Below, piece by piece: positions 16,276-25,406 of a DNA stretch of 64,000 nucleotides. The stretch comes from Hahella sp. CCB-MM4. GTDB taxonomy: Bacteria > Pseudomonadota > Gammaproteobacteria > Pseudomonadales > Oleiphilaceae. The stretch is taken from positions 1 through 64,000 of the forward strand of contig NZ_MRYI01000001.1 in the NCBI RefSeq assembly GCF_002260525.1. Direction: 5' to 3'. Below the pieces are notes generated by a model, which had not been told where the DNA came from, searched no databases, and worked only from the letters and a program-made list of their open reading frames with translations. How positions within the stretch are numbered: the first letter of the stretch is position 1; each line of letters opens with the position of its first letter. A program made the position numbers and the translations under genes.

Positions 16276-18371
16276 CTTTCATTCCTTTTTTCATATCTGT
16301 TTTCGCCGCTACCCAGCAAGCCTCTTTCCAATTCAACAATCCCGAATGACTTGATGTTCAGGCCACTGGGGATCTCAGATAGAGAAAGAACGCTCAGGCC
16401 GGGCAACAGACGCGTAGTTAGCTTCTTCAAATGTGGTCGAAGACTTGGTGATGATATGAGTACTGGCTCAAGACCATCCGCCATCATCTGCTCCACGAGC
16501 TTTGCCAATTTGGTCAGAACCTGTTCAGTGAGTTTTGGGTCCACAAATAAGGAGCCGCCTTCCTCAGTCACTTTCAGGCCACTTTGAAATACCTGCTCCA
16601 CTCCAGGATCAAAACTGATCACGTATAGAAAGTTATCCTGAGAAACCAGTTTTTGACATATTTCCGCCCCAAGCTTTTGGCGAACCAGCTCAGTTAACTG
16701 AACATGGTCTTTTACCCTCTTACCTACATCTACCAAAGTCTCAGCAATTAGTTCAATGTTTCGGATAGAGACTCTCTCTGCGAGTAAGTTTTGCAAAATA
16801 CGCTGAATATCGCTCAGCGTGAGAGTATTTGGTATCAGATCGTCATAGAGTGTTGGTTGGGCGACTCTAACCCGCATCATTAATTTTTCAGATTCGGATC
16901 TGGAAATGAGCACAGGTGCCTTGCCCCTTAATGCTTCACTGAAATGAGTCAGTAATACCGTCAACGGGTCAACTAGTGTGCAGTTTAATGATTTTGCCAA
17001 GTCTGCTTCCGATTCACTAATCCACACAGCGGGCAGGCCATAGGTAGGATCCAGTGCTTTTATGCCAGGGAGCTTGTCCCCCATATCGTGTGCACTAATT
17101 GCGAGGAGCCTGTCTGCTATCAGCTCACCATTTGCTACACAGACCCCATGCAGACAAATTTTGTAGGCATTACTTTTGGAAGCCCCATCCTGTATGATTT
17201 TTACTTTGGGTAATACAAGCCCGAGCTCGAAAGCAAACTGTTTTCTGAAACGATCGATTTCGTCCATTAACTTGCCTTCGTTCTCTCCAAAGAACGTAAT
17301 AATATCTGAGCCTAACGCCACCTCAATCGGCTCAACCTTTAACTCTTCATAGAGAGACTTTTCTTCATCTTCAGATTGTTCTTCAACAACGTCCATCTGA
17401 GTGGAGTTTTTCTTATATGCAAAGAAAGCCAAGCTGCCAAAAATCGTTGCGACAGCAAGTACAGGAAACAAAGGAATTGCCGGTAGAGATAAAAGTAACA
17501 ACAGCCCCAAAACAACAATGACTAAAGTTTTCGGGTATTGTGTGATCTGGTTCGATATTTCACTTCCAAGATGGGCATCTGTGGCGGCTCTTGTAATGAT
17601 AATGCCCGTCGCGGTCGAAATAACCAGAGCAGGGATCTGGGTAACGATACCGTCACCTACGGTCAGCAATGTATATGTATGTAATGCGTCGCTCCAACTT
17701 AAGTCCATCTGAGCAACGCCAATCGTCAGACCGCCAATAATATCAATCAGTATTATTAATATCCCAGCAATCGCATCTCCTTTTACGAATTTACTGGCAC
17801 CATCCATTGCTCCGTAAAAGCTGGCCTCTTTCTCAATCGTCTGACGTCTCTCACGAGCCTCAATTTCATTAATCAGCCCCATGTTCATGTCAGCATCAAT
17901 ACTCATCTGCTTGCCAGGCATGCTATCAAGCGTGAATCGTGCAGCGACTTCAGCCACTCGCTGAGCACCACTTGTCACTACGACATACTGAACAACAATA
18001 AGAATTAAAAAAACGACGAGGCCAATCACATAGTTGCCACCAACCACGTATGTCCCAACAGCATTTATCACATTGCCCGCATCGCCTTCCGAAAGGATCA
18101 ATCGAGTTGCTGCAATGTTGAGAGAAAGCCGAAATAGCGTAGCTATCAGCAGCAGGGAGGGAAATGTAGAAAACCCCAGAGGCTTATCGACAAAAAAGGT
18201 CAGCAACAACAACATCAAACCAAAACTGAAATTGGTAATGAGCAGGAAGTCAAGGAGCTGCGATGGAATTGGCGTGAATAGGACCAATAATATTCCAACC
18301 ATACCTAACACAAGGCTAAATTCACTTCGTGTTCCCAAAAAGGTTGAAAATGATGTCTTAGTACTACTCAT
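16272..18371 (-). CDS. flhA: Flagellar export apparatus protein FlhA
   Basis: FlhA is the large export-gate protein; its cytoplasmic nonamer ring receives substrates. The 699-residue protein has about eight membrane helices in the first ~320 residues and the family signature (RVAEVAARFTLDSMPGKQMS then IDADMNMGLINEIEARERR), followed by a linker and the soluble domain (VLLTHFSEALRGKAPVLISRSE). The start overlaps the flhB stop (ATGA) by four bases. Full length and intact. Confidence 0.98.
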   Translation of the reverse strand: MSSTKTSFSTFLGTRSEFSLVLGMVGILLVLFTPIPSQLLDFLLITNFSFGLMLLLLTFFVDKPLGFSTFPSLLLIATLFRLSLNIAATRLILSEGDAGNVINAVGTYVVGGNYVIGLVVFLILIVVQYVVVTSGAQRVAEVAARFTLDSMPGKQMSIDADMNMGLINEIEARERRQTIEKEASFYGAMDGASKFVKGDAIAGILIILIDIIGGLTIGVAQMDLSWSDALHTYTLLTVGDGIVTQIPALVISTATGIIITRAATDAHLGSEISNQITQYPKTLVIVVLGLLLLLSLPAIPLFPVLAVATIFGSLAFFAYKKNSTQMDVVEEQSEDEEKSLYEELKVEPIEVALGSDIITFFGENEGKLMDEIDRFRKQFAFELGLVLPKVKIIQDGASKSNAYKICLHGVCVANGELIADRLLAISAHDMGDKLPGIKALDPTYGLPAVWISESEADLAKSLNCTLVDPLTVLLTHFSEALRGKAPVLISRSESEKLMMRVRVAQPTLYDDLIPNTLTLSDIQRILQNLLAERVSIRNIELIAETLVDVGKRVKDHVQLTELVRQKLGAEICQKLVSQDNFLYVISFDPGVEQVFQSGLKVTEEGGSLFVDPKLTEQVLTKLAKLVEQMMADGLEPVLISSPSLRPHLKKLTTRLLPGLSVLSLSEIPSGLNIKSFGIVELERGLLGSGENRYEKRNER

Positions 18372-19477
18372 ATAGCGGCCCCATATGGCGTGCCAGTTTG
18401 CCCACCCAGAGTTCTCTTCAGCCTATATGCCTTACGAAGAGCTCTCGCAACTCCCATATAGGCAGTTTCCGGAATATTTTTATCAATCCCGACTTTTCGA
18501 TAAAGGTATCGGGCAAGGGGAGGATCCTCAACAATGTGCACACGGTGTCGTCTGGCAACTGCCTTAAGATGCAAAGCCATCGCGTCTACCCCTTTACCAG
18601 TCACCTTTGGAGCCACCATGCTTTGCGGATCATACTTGATCACTACTGCATAATGCTCAGGGTTGGTAATAATCACATCAGCATTTTCAATGCTGCTGAC
18701 AGAGGCGCTCCTCTTACGAAGTTCACGCTCTAACTCCCGTCTTTTTGATCGGACCATTGGATCGCCTTCCCGGCGCTTAATCTCGTCCTTTACTTCCTTC
18801 TTAGTCATACGCATATTGCGTATAAATTCCCTGCGAACAAATAGAAAGTCCGCAATGGAAATCACAATCAGCGCTATCGATAACTTCAGAATCAAAGAAC
18901 CCAGCTGAGCGGAAATAAAAGGAATAGCGTTGGAAGCCCCCGTTTGTGTAAGCCCAAACGAATATGGCAGAAAACTTTTCACGCAGTAATAAATGATTGT
19001 TCCAAGGAGCAAAAGCTTGATTACATTCTTCAGGAGCTCAAATAGTATCTTTATAGAGACCAGCCGCTTGAATCCTTCAATAGGGTTAATTCGCTTGATA
19101 TCAGGCTTTACCGGATGAAAAGAGAGGACTGGACCGATCTGAATTAATACAGCAACTACACCTGCCAACATAGTCATTAAAAATAAAGGACTGAGAATTC
19201 CAACAACCTCGCTTACAATCCACTTGCTCCAACCACTTACGGTTTTGATATCAAAGGGAATAGATCCTGATACATCAAATAATCGGCTACATACTTTTAG
19301 AAAGTCTCTGGCCAATTCTGGAGCCATCGACCAAAGCAGAACCACGGACACCAAGAGTCCTACCACATGAGAGACTTCCATGCTCTTCGCTACGCCTCCC
19401 TTCTTTCTCGCTTCCTGTAATTTATGGGGCGAGGGTGGCTCAGTCTTTTCTGATTTATCGGGTTGGGACTCTGCCAT
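18368..19477 (-). CDS. flhB: Flagellar export switch protein FlhB with NPEH site
   Basis: FlhB switches export from rod/hook to filament substrates after self-cleavage between Asn and Pro of an NPTH motif. The 369-residue protein has the N-terminal EKTEPPSPHKLQEARKKGGVAKS signature, four membrane helices and a cytoplasmic tail. The cleavage site reads ITNPEHYAVVIKY: N272-P273-E274-H275, with Glu in place of Thr. Asn-Pro and His remain, so cleavage may still occur. The gap to fliR is 40 bp. Confidence 0.97.
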   Translation of the reverse strand: MAESQPDKSEKTEPPSPHKLQEARKKGGVAKSMEVSHVVGLLVSVVLLWSMAPELARDFLKVCSRLFDVSGSIPFDIKTVSGWSKWIVSEVVGILSPLFLMTMLAGVVAVLIQIGPVLSFHPVKPDIKRINPIEGFKRLVSIKILFELLKNVIKLLLLGTIIYYCVKSFLPYSFGLTQTGASNAIPFISAQLGSLILKLSIALIVISIADFLFVRREFIRNMRMTKKEVKDEIKRREGDPMVRSKRRELERELRKRSASVSSIENADVIITNPEHYAVVIKYDPQSMVAPKVTGKGVDAMALHLKAVARRHRVHIVEDPPLARYLYRKVGIDKNIPETAYMGVARALRKAYRLKRTLGGQTGTPYGAAI

Positions 19478-19516
19478 ATTTCATTACTACTGTTACTACT
19501 CGATATAAACTTAATT

Positions 19517-20287
19517 TCAGGCAGCGGTAATCACTTGATCCCAATATCGAAATACGCTCGAAATCACCTCAGATATCAAAGGCATCATATATTTAAGCGA
19601 CAGAGCCGTCATACCTATTCCCAGAGCCACTTTTAACGGTAGAAATATAAAGTACACATTCATCTGAGGCATGGTCTTTCCCATTACCGCGAGACCTGCA
19701 TCGACAAAAAACAACACTGCCAAAACCGGCGCTGCAATCGTCATTCCTAAAAGAAACATCAGACCATAATGATGTAGAACGGCGGAAAAATTCATCCCCC
19801 CACCCCAACTACCGAGGGGAACCTGCTGAACACTGAAGACCAGTCCTTTCAACAACAGATGATGTCCATCAACTGAGAAAAACACAAAAGCAGCCACAAA
19901 TAACAACAATGTTCCGATTAGAGGATCAGCAGAATTCGTGGCGGGATTAAGGAGACTCGCAGCACCAAAACCTGACTGAAAGTCAATCATGCGACCAGCT
20001 ACCTGAAAAGCAGAAAAAGCCGCATGTAAACCTAGAACCAGCATAACGCTGAGAACCAACTCACCAGTCAGCCCCAAAAGCATCTCAATCAGTGTTTCAG
20101 GCATAGGGGTAACAGCGGAAAAATTGGCACTAATCAACAACGCCGAGAGGACCACTATCAACATTAGACGGAAACGACCAGGTACGCGCCCAAATAAATC
20201 AAGAACGGACAAATAGAATATGGTCGACATACGAACACTTAATAGAGCAACCGACCATATCCACCCCATGTCAAATTGAAAAGTCAT
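19517..20287 (-). CDS. fliR: Flagellar export gate protein FliR
   Basis: FliR is the third core gate protein. The 256-residue membrane protein has about six helices, with the FliR features VLSALLISANFSAVTP, LGLHAAFSAFQVAGRMIDFQSGFGAASLLNPATN and the late DAGLAVMGKTMPQMNVYFIFLPLKVALG motif. It follows fliQ by eight bases and precedes flhB, the standard fliQ-fliR-flhB order. Intact. Confidence 0.97.
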   Translation of the reverse strand: MTFQFDMGWIWSVALLSVRMSTIFYLSVLDLFGRVPGRFRLMLIVVLSALLISANFSAVTPMPETLIEMLLGLTGELVLSVMLVLGLHAAFSAFQVAGRMIDFQSGFGAASLLNPATNSADPLIGTLLLFVAAFVFFSVDGHHLLLKGLVFSVQQVPLGSWGGGMNFSAVLHHYGLMFLLGMTIAAPVLAVLFFVDAGLAVMGKTMPQMNVYFIFLPLKVALGIGMTALSLKYMMPLISEVISSVFRYWDQVITAA

Positions 20288-20294
20288 AATGATC

Positions 20295-20561
20295 TCAGAA
20301 ATACACAGGGATATTTTTTATCAGAGTGCTTGCAAATACAGTCAATGTAGCAAGCATCCATGGCCCCAATATAAATAAAACGACAACTACCGCTGCTATT
20401 TTGGGAACAAAAGTCAGCGTCATTTCTTGTATTTGGGTAATTACTTGAAAAATACTGATGACAAGACCGACTACCATTGCCACTCCCAAAATTGGAGCAG
20501 ATATCATAATGGCAGCCCACAACATATCATTTGTCAGTTGCATCGCCTGGTCAATTGTCAT
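20295..20561 (-). CDS. fliQ: Flagellar export gate protein FliQ
   Basis: FliQ is a small gate protein with two membrane hairpin helices. The 88-residue product starts MTIDQAMQLTNDMLWAAIMI, then PILGVAMVVGLVISIFQVITQIQEMTLTFVPKIAAVV, which is the family signature, and WMLATLTVFASTLI. It is normal in length and sits between the TPR gene and fliR. Confidence 0.97.
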   Translation of the reverse strand: MTIDQAMQLTNDMLWAAIMISAPILGVAMVVGLVISIFQVITQIQEMTLTFVPKIAAVVVVLFILGPWMLATLTVFASTLIKNIPVYF

Positions 20562-20573
20562 GAGCGCTGCCCC

Positions 20574-21710
20574 TTAAGCTATGATGAAGCCACTAAGATA
20601 ATCTGTAAGCTTCTTGCCACTTTCATCCACCGGGGAGTTCAGCAAAGACAAGATAATTTCCGAGGCTTTTTGCTCATTTCCAGAAATGTGGTCGCACAAT
20701 GCCTGAGCAAAAAAACCTGAAAAATTGGCCTTATCCAGCCTAATAGCTTTTTTTGCGTTTAACCGCGCACTTTCAATATTCCCAGCAAATAATTCAACAA
20801 CTGCTAAAGCGCCGTATGTCTCCCCAAACCCGCGGTCCAGTTCGATTGCCTTTTCACAACAATCCATTGCACCTTGAAGGTCACTCAACAAAATTCTGCA
20901 CCAGGCCAAAGCATTCCAAGACCCTATGTGGCCAGGCATATATGAGAGCCCTTTGACAAACTGCGCTTCAGCCATAGCCAATTCTTCACGCCTCATACTT
21001 AGTAACGCTTGCCCTATCCATAGGCGACCGGAATCACTTTTGACATCCAATGCCCTGCTTATCAGAGCCTGGGCATCATCGAATTCCATATCTGCCATAT
21101 TGCAATAGGCTAACACCCCAAGAGCATTCGCCTCATCCGGGCTCAGTGCCAATACTTTATCAGCATAGAATTTGGCTGCCTTATAGTCACTCTGGTCGAG
21201 CTTGCAAGATGCCAATAGCGAAAGAGCTTCCACCGATTCCGCATCCAACCCCAATGCTTCCTGTAAACATTCCTCGACATTGTCCAACGCCCTTAAAAAG
21301 TATTGGATGCGGGCCATCAGAATTGGAAACCTAATGTTGTCTCGATTCTCTTGGTAGCAGGTTTCGAGATATGAGAAAGCTTCTTGCGGACTACTGCGCA
21401 TCAAACAACAGTATGCCGTAAGGTATAAAACCTCCCCGTCAGTTTCACCTTGAGACAATATTTGCTTCAGATTTCCCTCAGCGGCACCAAAGTCACCTGT
21501 CGACATGAACAAGAGAGACTCTTCATATAGAACGCCAGGATGCGATGGATATAACTTCTTCACCGTTTCAAGATGATTCGTTAGAGATTCAATATCCCCC
21601 AACAAACTAAGTTGACGAATCAAGTCGAGGTGAAGAGAAATATTTTGAGGATCCTGAATGAGAAATTTCTTCAGACGTCCGACTCTATCCTTAATTTCGG
21701 TAACGAGCAT
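20574..21710 (-). CDS. TPR-repeat protein, second gene of the flagellar operon
   Basis: This 378-residue soluble protein is built of about nine tetratricopeptide repeats; clear units include SVEALSLLASCKLDQSDYKAAKFYADKVLALSPD and IGSWNALAWCRILLSDLQGAMDCCEKAIELD. It lies 12 bases upstream of fliQ and directly after another TPR gene. No signal peptide or membrane helix is seen, so it should be cytoplasmic. TPR proteins act as type III chaperones and as scaffolds; here that is inference from context. No specific family was recognised. Confidence 0.85.
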   Translation of the reverse strand: MLVTEIKDRVGRLKKFLIQDPQNISLHLDLIRQLSLLGDIESLTNHLETVKKLYPSHPGVLYEESLLFMSTGDFGAAEGNLKQILSQGETDGEVLYLTAYCCLMRSSPQEAFSYLETCYQENRDNIRFPILMARIQYFLRALDNVEECLQEALGLDAESVEALSLLASCKLDQSDYKAAKFYADKVLALSPDEANALGVLAYCNMADMEFDDAQALISRALDVKSDSGRLWIGQALLSMRREELAMAEAQFVKGLSYMPGHIGSWNALAWCRILLSDLQGAMDCCEKAIELDRGFGETYGALAVVELFAGNIESARLNAKKAIRLDKANFSGFFAQALCDHISGNEQKASEIILSLLNSPVDESGKKLTDYLSGFIIA

Positions 21711-21721
21711 AAAACTCTCTA

Positions 21722-22258
21722 TCAGTTGATCTTTTGGCTATCGAATCGAGGGGCTGCAACAGAGCCAGAATTTGCATTACTATCCAGAGCATTCAACAAG
21801 TCTTTGCTCCTCTTAAAATATAGATTATCTGCGGGGGCAGACTTCAAGAGAATATCGATCAACCTCCTTGCCTCGGACTCATCGCTATCTTCCCATGAAA
21901 CCAACGCGCAGTAGTATAACGCAGGCGGAAAAGTCGGAACCTCATCCAGCACCTCTTTCCATACAAGAAGAGCTCTGTCCTTGATTCCTTGCTCATAATA
22001 AACCATTCCGTACTGGAACCGCTCCAACAAGGCATCCGGTTGTTTCATTAAGTAGCTTTCGTAATGGTATGATGCCCTGTCGAATAGGTTTAGCTGAGCA
22101 TATAGTTTAGCCAGCAGTGAATCACACTCGGGCTGGGGGTCAGGCAAGTTATTCGCTTGCTTCAATTTTGCCAATGCGGAATCGATACGATTTTTTTCAA
22201 CGTCCAACTTGGCCAAAGCCAACAATTCGTCACTTTCAAAGAGAGACAAGTCCAGCAT
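21722..22258 (-). CDS. TPR-repeat protein, first gene of the flagellar operon
   Basis: This 178-residue soluble protein has about four tetratricopeptide-like repeats (CDSLLAKLYAQLNLFDRASYHYESYLMKQPD; FQYGMVYYEQGIKDRALLVWKEVLDEVPTFPPALYYCALVSWED). It is the promoter-proximal gene of the 26-gene minus-strand run, with a weak AAGGA about 12 bases before its ATG. Together with its neighbour and the TPR gene at the far end, it frames the apparatus genes. Function unknown; chaperone or assembly role is inference. Confidence 0.8.
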   Translation of the reverse strand: MLDLSLFESDELLALAKLDVEKNRIDSALAKLKQANNLPDPQPECDSLLAKLYAQLNLFDRASYHYESYLMKQPDALLERFQYGMVYYEQGIKDRALLVWKEVLDEVPTFPPALYYCALVSWEDSDESEARRLIDILLKSAPADNLYFKRSKDLLNALDSNANSGSVAAPRFDSQKIN

Positions 22259-22323
22259 AATACCATCAATTCCTTATTAACAATGAAGGATACATTGCAT
22301 ACCCTCCTTCCACGAAGCGCCAA

Positions 22324-22352
22324 ATCATAACAATTTATTGCTATTTTGAGAA
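22324..22352 (-). promoter_or_regulatory. Candidate sigma-70 promoter for the flagellar operon
   Basis: On the minus strand, TTCTCA (22347-22352) and TATGAT (22324-22329) are separated by exactly 17 bases; they match the -35 and -10 consensus at four and five of six positions. Transcription would begin near 22317, about 60 bases before the first gene. No good sigma-54 or sigma-28 motif was found in the same gap. Confidence 0.35.
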
Positions 22353-22442
22353 GCCGGAAGTTCCCATGTCATTTTGCCCATATACACCAGCTCGTATATG
22401 CTAACTCTAATGAGTTGAAGACAGTCAGTCCCTGGTCGACCC

Positions 22443-23228
22443 ATGCCATATACTTTCATGTCATTTATTGCGATGTTCCTGGTAACCAGTATGTTTTTGG
22501 TAACCGCAGCATCAAACGTACGCGCTGAAGAGACCGCCCGCATCGCCATTGGAGAATGGCCCCCTTACCTTTCCGTCGAACTGCCACACTATGGAGTTGC
22601 AGCTCACATTGTTGAAGAAAGTTTTCGGGCCGCTGACTTACAGGTAGAGTTCGGTTTTTTCCCATGGAATCGGGTCGCCCAATATGTGGAAGATGGCACT
22701 TGGGATACCTCTATTCTTTGGGTTGAGACAGAAGAACGAAAAAAGATTTACCTGTTTTCAGACGTGGTTTTTGAAGGAACCGCAGTTTTTTTTCATCGCA
22801 AAGAGAGGCCTCTCAGTTGGAATACCTATCAGGATTTTGAGGGGTTGAAATTTGGCGGCCTGATGAGCGCCACTTACCCTTGGTTTGAAGATGCCAAGCT
22901 GGCAGGAGTATCCATGAAAATGGAGAAAGTATCAGATGAAGGCCTTAATTTTGCCAAACTATTATCCGGCAGAATTGATGCTTTCTCTCTCGACAAACTT
23001 GTCGGCCTGTATATTCTGCAAAGACAGCTGCCTTATGTCATGGATCACATCAGTTACAATCCCCGTCCAATTGAGTCATGGCCGTACCGGCTGATCTTTA
23101 CCCAAAGCCCCCGAGGTGAAATGCTAGTGGAAGCATTCAACCGGGGTCTACAAAAAATCAAGGACAATGGACTCGTCCATCGGCATTTACAGGAAGCAGT
23201 AGAGGGAATCTACTATCCCTACAAATGA
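22443..23228 (+). CDS. Periplasmic solute-binding protein (SBP_bac_3 family)
   Basis: This 261-residue secreted protein has a signal peptide (MFLVTSMFLVTAASNVRAEE) and the two-lobe amino-acid-binding-protein pattern (RIAIGEWPPYLSVELPHYGVAAHIVEES; later GRIDAFSLDKLVGLYIL). No ABC permease or ATPase gene is adjacent, so it is an orphan. It might serve a distant transporter or act as a sensor. It is the only plus-strand gene between the flagellar operon and the glycan locus. The precise start is uncertain: MPYTF at 22443 or the Met five codons later. Confidence 0.85.
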   Translation: MPYTFMSFIAMFLVTSMFLVTAASNVRAEETARIAIGEWPPYLSVELPHYGVAAHIVEESFRAADLQVEFGFFPWNRVAQYVEDGTWDTSILWVETEERKKIYLFSDVVFEGTAVFFHRKERPLSWNTYQDFEGLKFGGLMSATYPWFEDAKLAGVSMKMEKVSDEGLNFAKLLSGRIDAFSLDKLVGLYILQRQLPYVMDHISYNPRPIESWPYRLIFTQSPRGEMLVEAFNRGLQKIKDNGLVHRHLQEAVEGIYYPYK

Positions 23229-23259
23229 TCTCCGAAATACCTATACCTAAAACAGCGCT

Positions 23260-24219
23260 CTACTCGACCACATTTTCCAAATACCAACGATATGCGTGCT
23301 CTAAACCACTCTTCAGGTCGTACTTTGGACTCCAGCCAAGCTGCCTGAGCTTGCAGCTATCCATCAGCTTTCGAGGAGCTCCATCAGGCTTTGTCGTATC
23401 AAAGTCAACTTCTCCCTCGTACCCAATAACCTCTGATATGGTATGAGCAAGCTCAGCAATTGAGCAATCTACTCCTGTCCCCACATTGATATGGGACAGC
23501 TGAGGCTCGGTAATACCTCGATACGATTCTTTCGGAATCGACATGACATGCAAACAGGCACTCGCCATGTCCTCAACATGCAAAAACTCTCGAAGCGCTC
23601 TACCTGTCCCCCAAATTGACACCTTAGCCAATTGATTTTCCTTAGCATGGTGAAAACGACCTATCAGCGCAGGAACAACATGACTGTTTTCAGGGTGAAA
23701 GTTATCGTTTGGGCCGTACAAGTTAGTGGGCATTACACTACGATAGTCTGTCCCGTACTGCCGATTATAGCTTTCACACATTTTAATGCCCGCGATCTTA
23801 GCAATCGCATAAGGTTCATTGGTAGGTTCAAGCACACCCGTCAGCAAAGCATTCTCCCTCATTGGCTGCTCAGCTTCCCTAGGATAAATACACGAACTAC
23901 CTAAAAAAAGTAGACGCTCGACACCAGTGCAATAAGAAGAGTGAATTACATTGCACTGTATCGCGAGGTTGTCATATATGAAATCTGCGGGATAAGCATT
24001 ATTAGCATATATTCCCCCAACTTTTGCCGCGGCTAAAAAAACGTACTGAAACCGATTCTCAGCAAAATATTCCGCAACAGCTTTTTGATCTTTGAGATCC
24101 AGAGAATTCCGATCTATCGAGTGGATATTATTAAAACCATTACTTTTTAGCAGGCTGAGTATTGAAGCCCCAACCATCCCATTGTGACCAGCAACAAATA
24201 TTGATGCACTTTTATCCAT
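23260..24219 (-). CDS. fcl: GDP-L-fucose synthase
   Basis: Fcl (WcaG) is the NADPH-dependent epimerase-reductase making GDP-L-fucose from GDP-4-keto-6-deoxymannose. The 319-residue short-chain dehydrogenase-fold protein has the nucleotide-binding motif ([14 protein letters not shown]), the Ser of the catalytic triad ([16 protein letters not shown]) and YxxxK ([25 protein letters not shown]), plus [26 protein letters not shown], all typical of the family. It follows gmd by six bases, completing the two-step route. Confidence 0.97.
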   Translation of the reverse strand: MDKSASIFVAGHNGMVGASILSLLKSNGFNNIHSIDRNSLDLKDQKAVAEYFAENRFQYVFLAAAKVGGIYANNAYPADFIYDNLAIQCNVIHSSYCTGVERLLFLGSSCIYPREAEQPMRENALLTGVLEPTNEPYAIAKIAGIKMCESYNRQYGTDYRSVMPTNLYGPNDNFHPENSHVVPALIGRFHHAKENQLAKVSIWGTGRALREFLHVEDMASACLHVMSIPKESYRGITEPQLSHINVGTGVDCSIAELAHTISEVIGYEGEVDFDTTKPDGAPRKLMDSCKLRQLGWSPKYDLKSGLEHAYRWYLENVVE

Positions 24220-24225
24220 ATACCA

Positions 24226-25362
24226 TCACTCCATTGAAACAGGAACGTCATGACCGTGCTTTTTAAGGAGAGCATGCCGCTGAGCAATCCTCAAGTCTTC
24301 CGCGACCATTTCTGAACACATTTCCTGGGCGCTGATAACAGGCTCCCAACCTAGTTTTACTTTCGCGTTTGTAGGATCTCCCAGCAATGTCTCTACTTCC
24401 GCTGGCCTAAAATATCTAGGGTCCACCTTCACAATAACATCGCCAACTTTGACACATGGCGCAGAACTGCCATTAACAGAGACAACAACCGCATACTCGT
24501 CTACCCCATCCCCCTCGAAACTCAATTCGATGCCGAGTTCCTTTGCGGACCACTGAATAAATTCCCTGACTGAATATTGAGTTCCCGTCGCAATAACAAA
24601 ATCTTCTGGCTTATCCTGTTGCAGCATCATCCACTGCATACGCACATAATCTTTGGCGTGCCCCCAATCTCGTAATGCATCCATGTTCCCCATGTATAAG
24701 CAGGTTTCCAGCCCTTGAGCGATATTTGCTAAACCACGGGTAATTTTACGGGTAACAAAAGTTTCCCCTCTTCGAGGACTCTCGTGATTGAACAGTATTC
24801 CGTTACAGGCGTACATACCATATGACTCCCTGTAATTTACAGTAATCCAATATGCGTATAACTTAGCTACTGCATAGGGACTTCTTGGGTAGAAAGGAGT
24901 GTTTTCCCTTTGTGGAACTTCCTGTACCAGCCCATAAAGCTCTGATGTGGATGCTTGATAAAAGCGGGTTTTGTCGGCCAACCCCAAAAAGCGCACCGCT
25001 TCCAGCAACCTCAAAGTACCAATGGCATCGACATCAGCCGTATACTCCGGCGACTCAAAGCTTACTGCAACATGGCTCTGTGCCCCGAGATTATATATTT
25101 CATCCGGCCTGATATCAGCGATGATACGGGTAAGATTGGAACTATCAGTCAAGTCACCATAGTGCAAAACCAAGTTTTGGTTTTCGACATGGGGATCTTG
25201 GTAAATGTGATCAATTCTTTGCGTATTGAATAAAGAGGCACGCCTCTTAATACCGTGAACTTCATAACCTTTCGATAATAGAAATTCCGCCAAATACGAG
25301 CCATCTTGCCCGGTAATACCGGTGATAAGCGCTTTCTTCTTCAATCTCGTCTCCAAATTCAT
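24226..25362 (-). CDS. gmd: GDP-mannose 4,6-dehydratase
   Basis: Gmd converts GDP-D-mannose to GDP-4-keto-6-deoxymannose. The 378-residue protein has [31 protein letters not shown], the catalytic STSELYG and [25 protein letters not shown] motifs, and [19 protein letters not shown]. Length fits. It pairs with fcl downstream. GDP-L-fucose made here probably feeds the glycan assembled by the neighbouring genes. Confidence 0.97.
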   Translation of the reverse strand: MNLETRLKKKALITGITGQDGSYLAEFLLSKGYEVHGIKRRASLFNTQRIDHIYQDPHVENQNLVLHYGDLTDSSNLTRIIADIRPDEIYNLGAQSHVAVSFESPEYTADVDAIGTLRLLEAVRFLGLADKTRFYQASTSELYGLVQEVPQRENTPFYPRSPYAVAKLYAYWITVNYRESYGMYACNGILFNHESPRRGETFVTRKITRGLANIAQGLETCLYMGNMDALRDWGHAKDYVRMQWMMLQQDKPEDFVIATGTQYSVREFIQWSAKELGIELSFEGDGVDEYAVVVSVNGSSAPCVKVGDVIVKVDPRYFRPAEVETLLGDPTNAKVKLGWEPVISAQEMCSEMVAEDLRIAQRHALLKKHGHDVPVSME

Positions 25363-25406
25363 TAAGACTGGTATGACTTATTTATATGCGTATTCACAGC
25401 ATAACA

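Noticed and set aside
18362-18733. Plus-strand frames opposite the flhB 3' end
   Set aside because: Shadows of flhB; no independent start signals or domains.
22259-22442. Sigma-54 promoter for the flagellar operon
   Set aside because: The best GG/GC pair (TGGAAGGAGGGTATGCA) has 11 rather than 10 bases between the dinucleotides and poor flanks; a sigma-70 candidate fits better.
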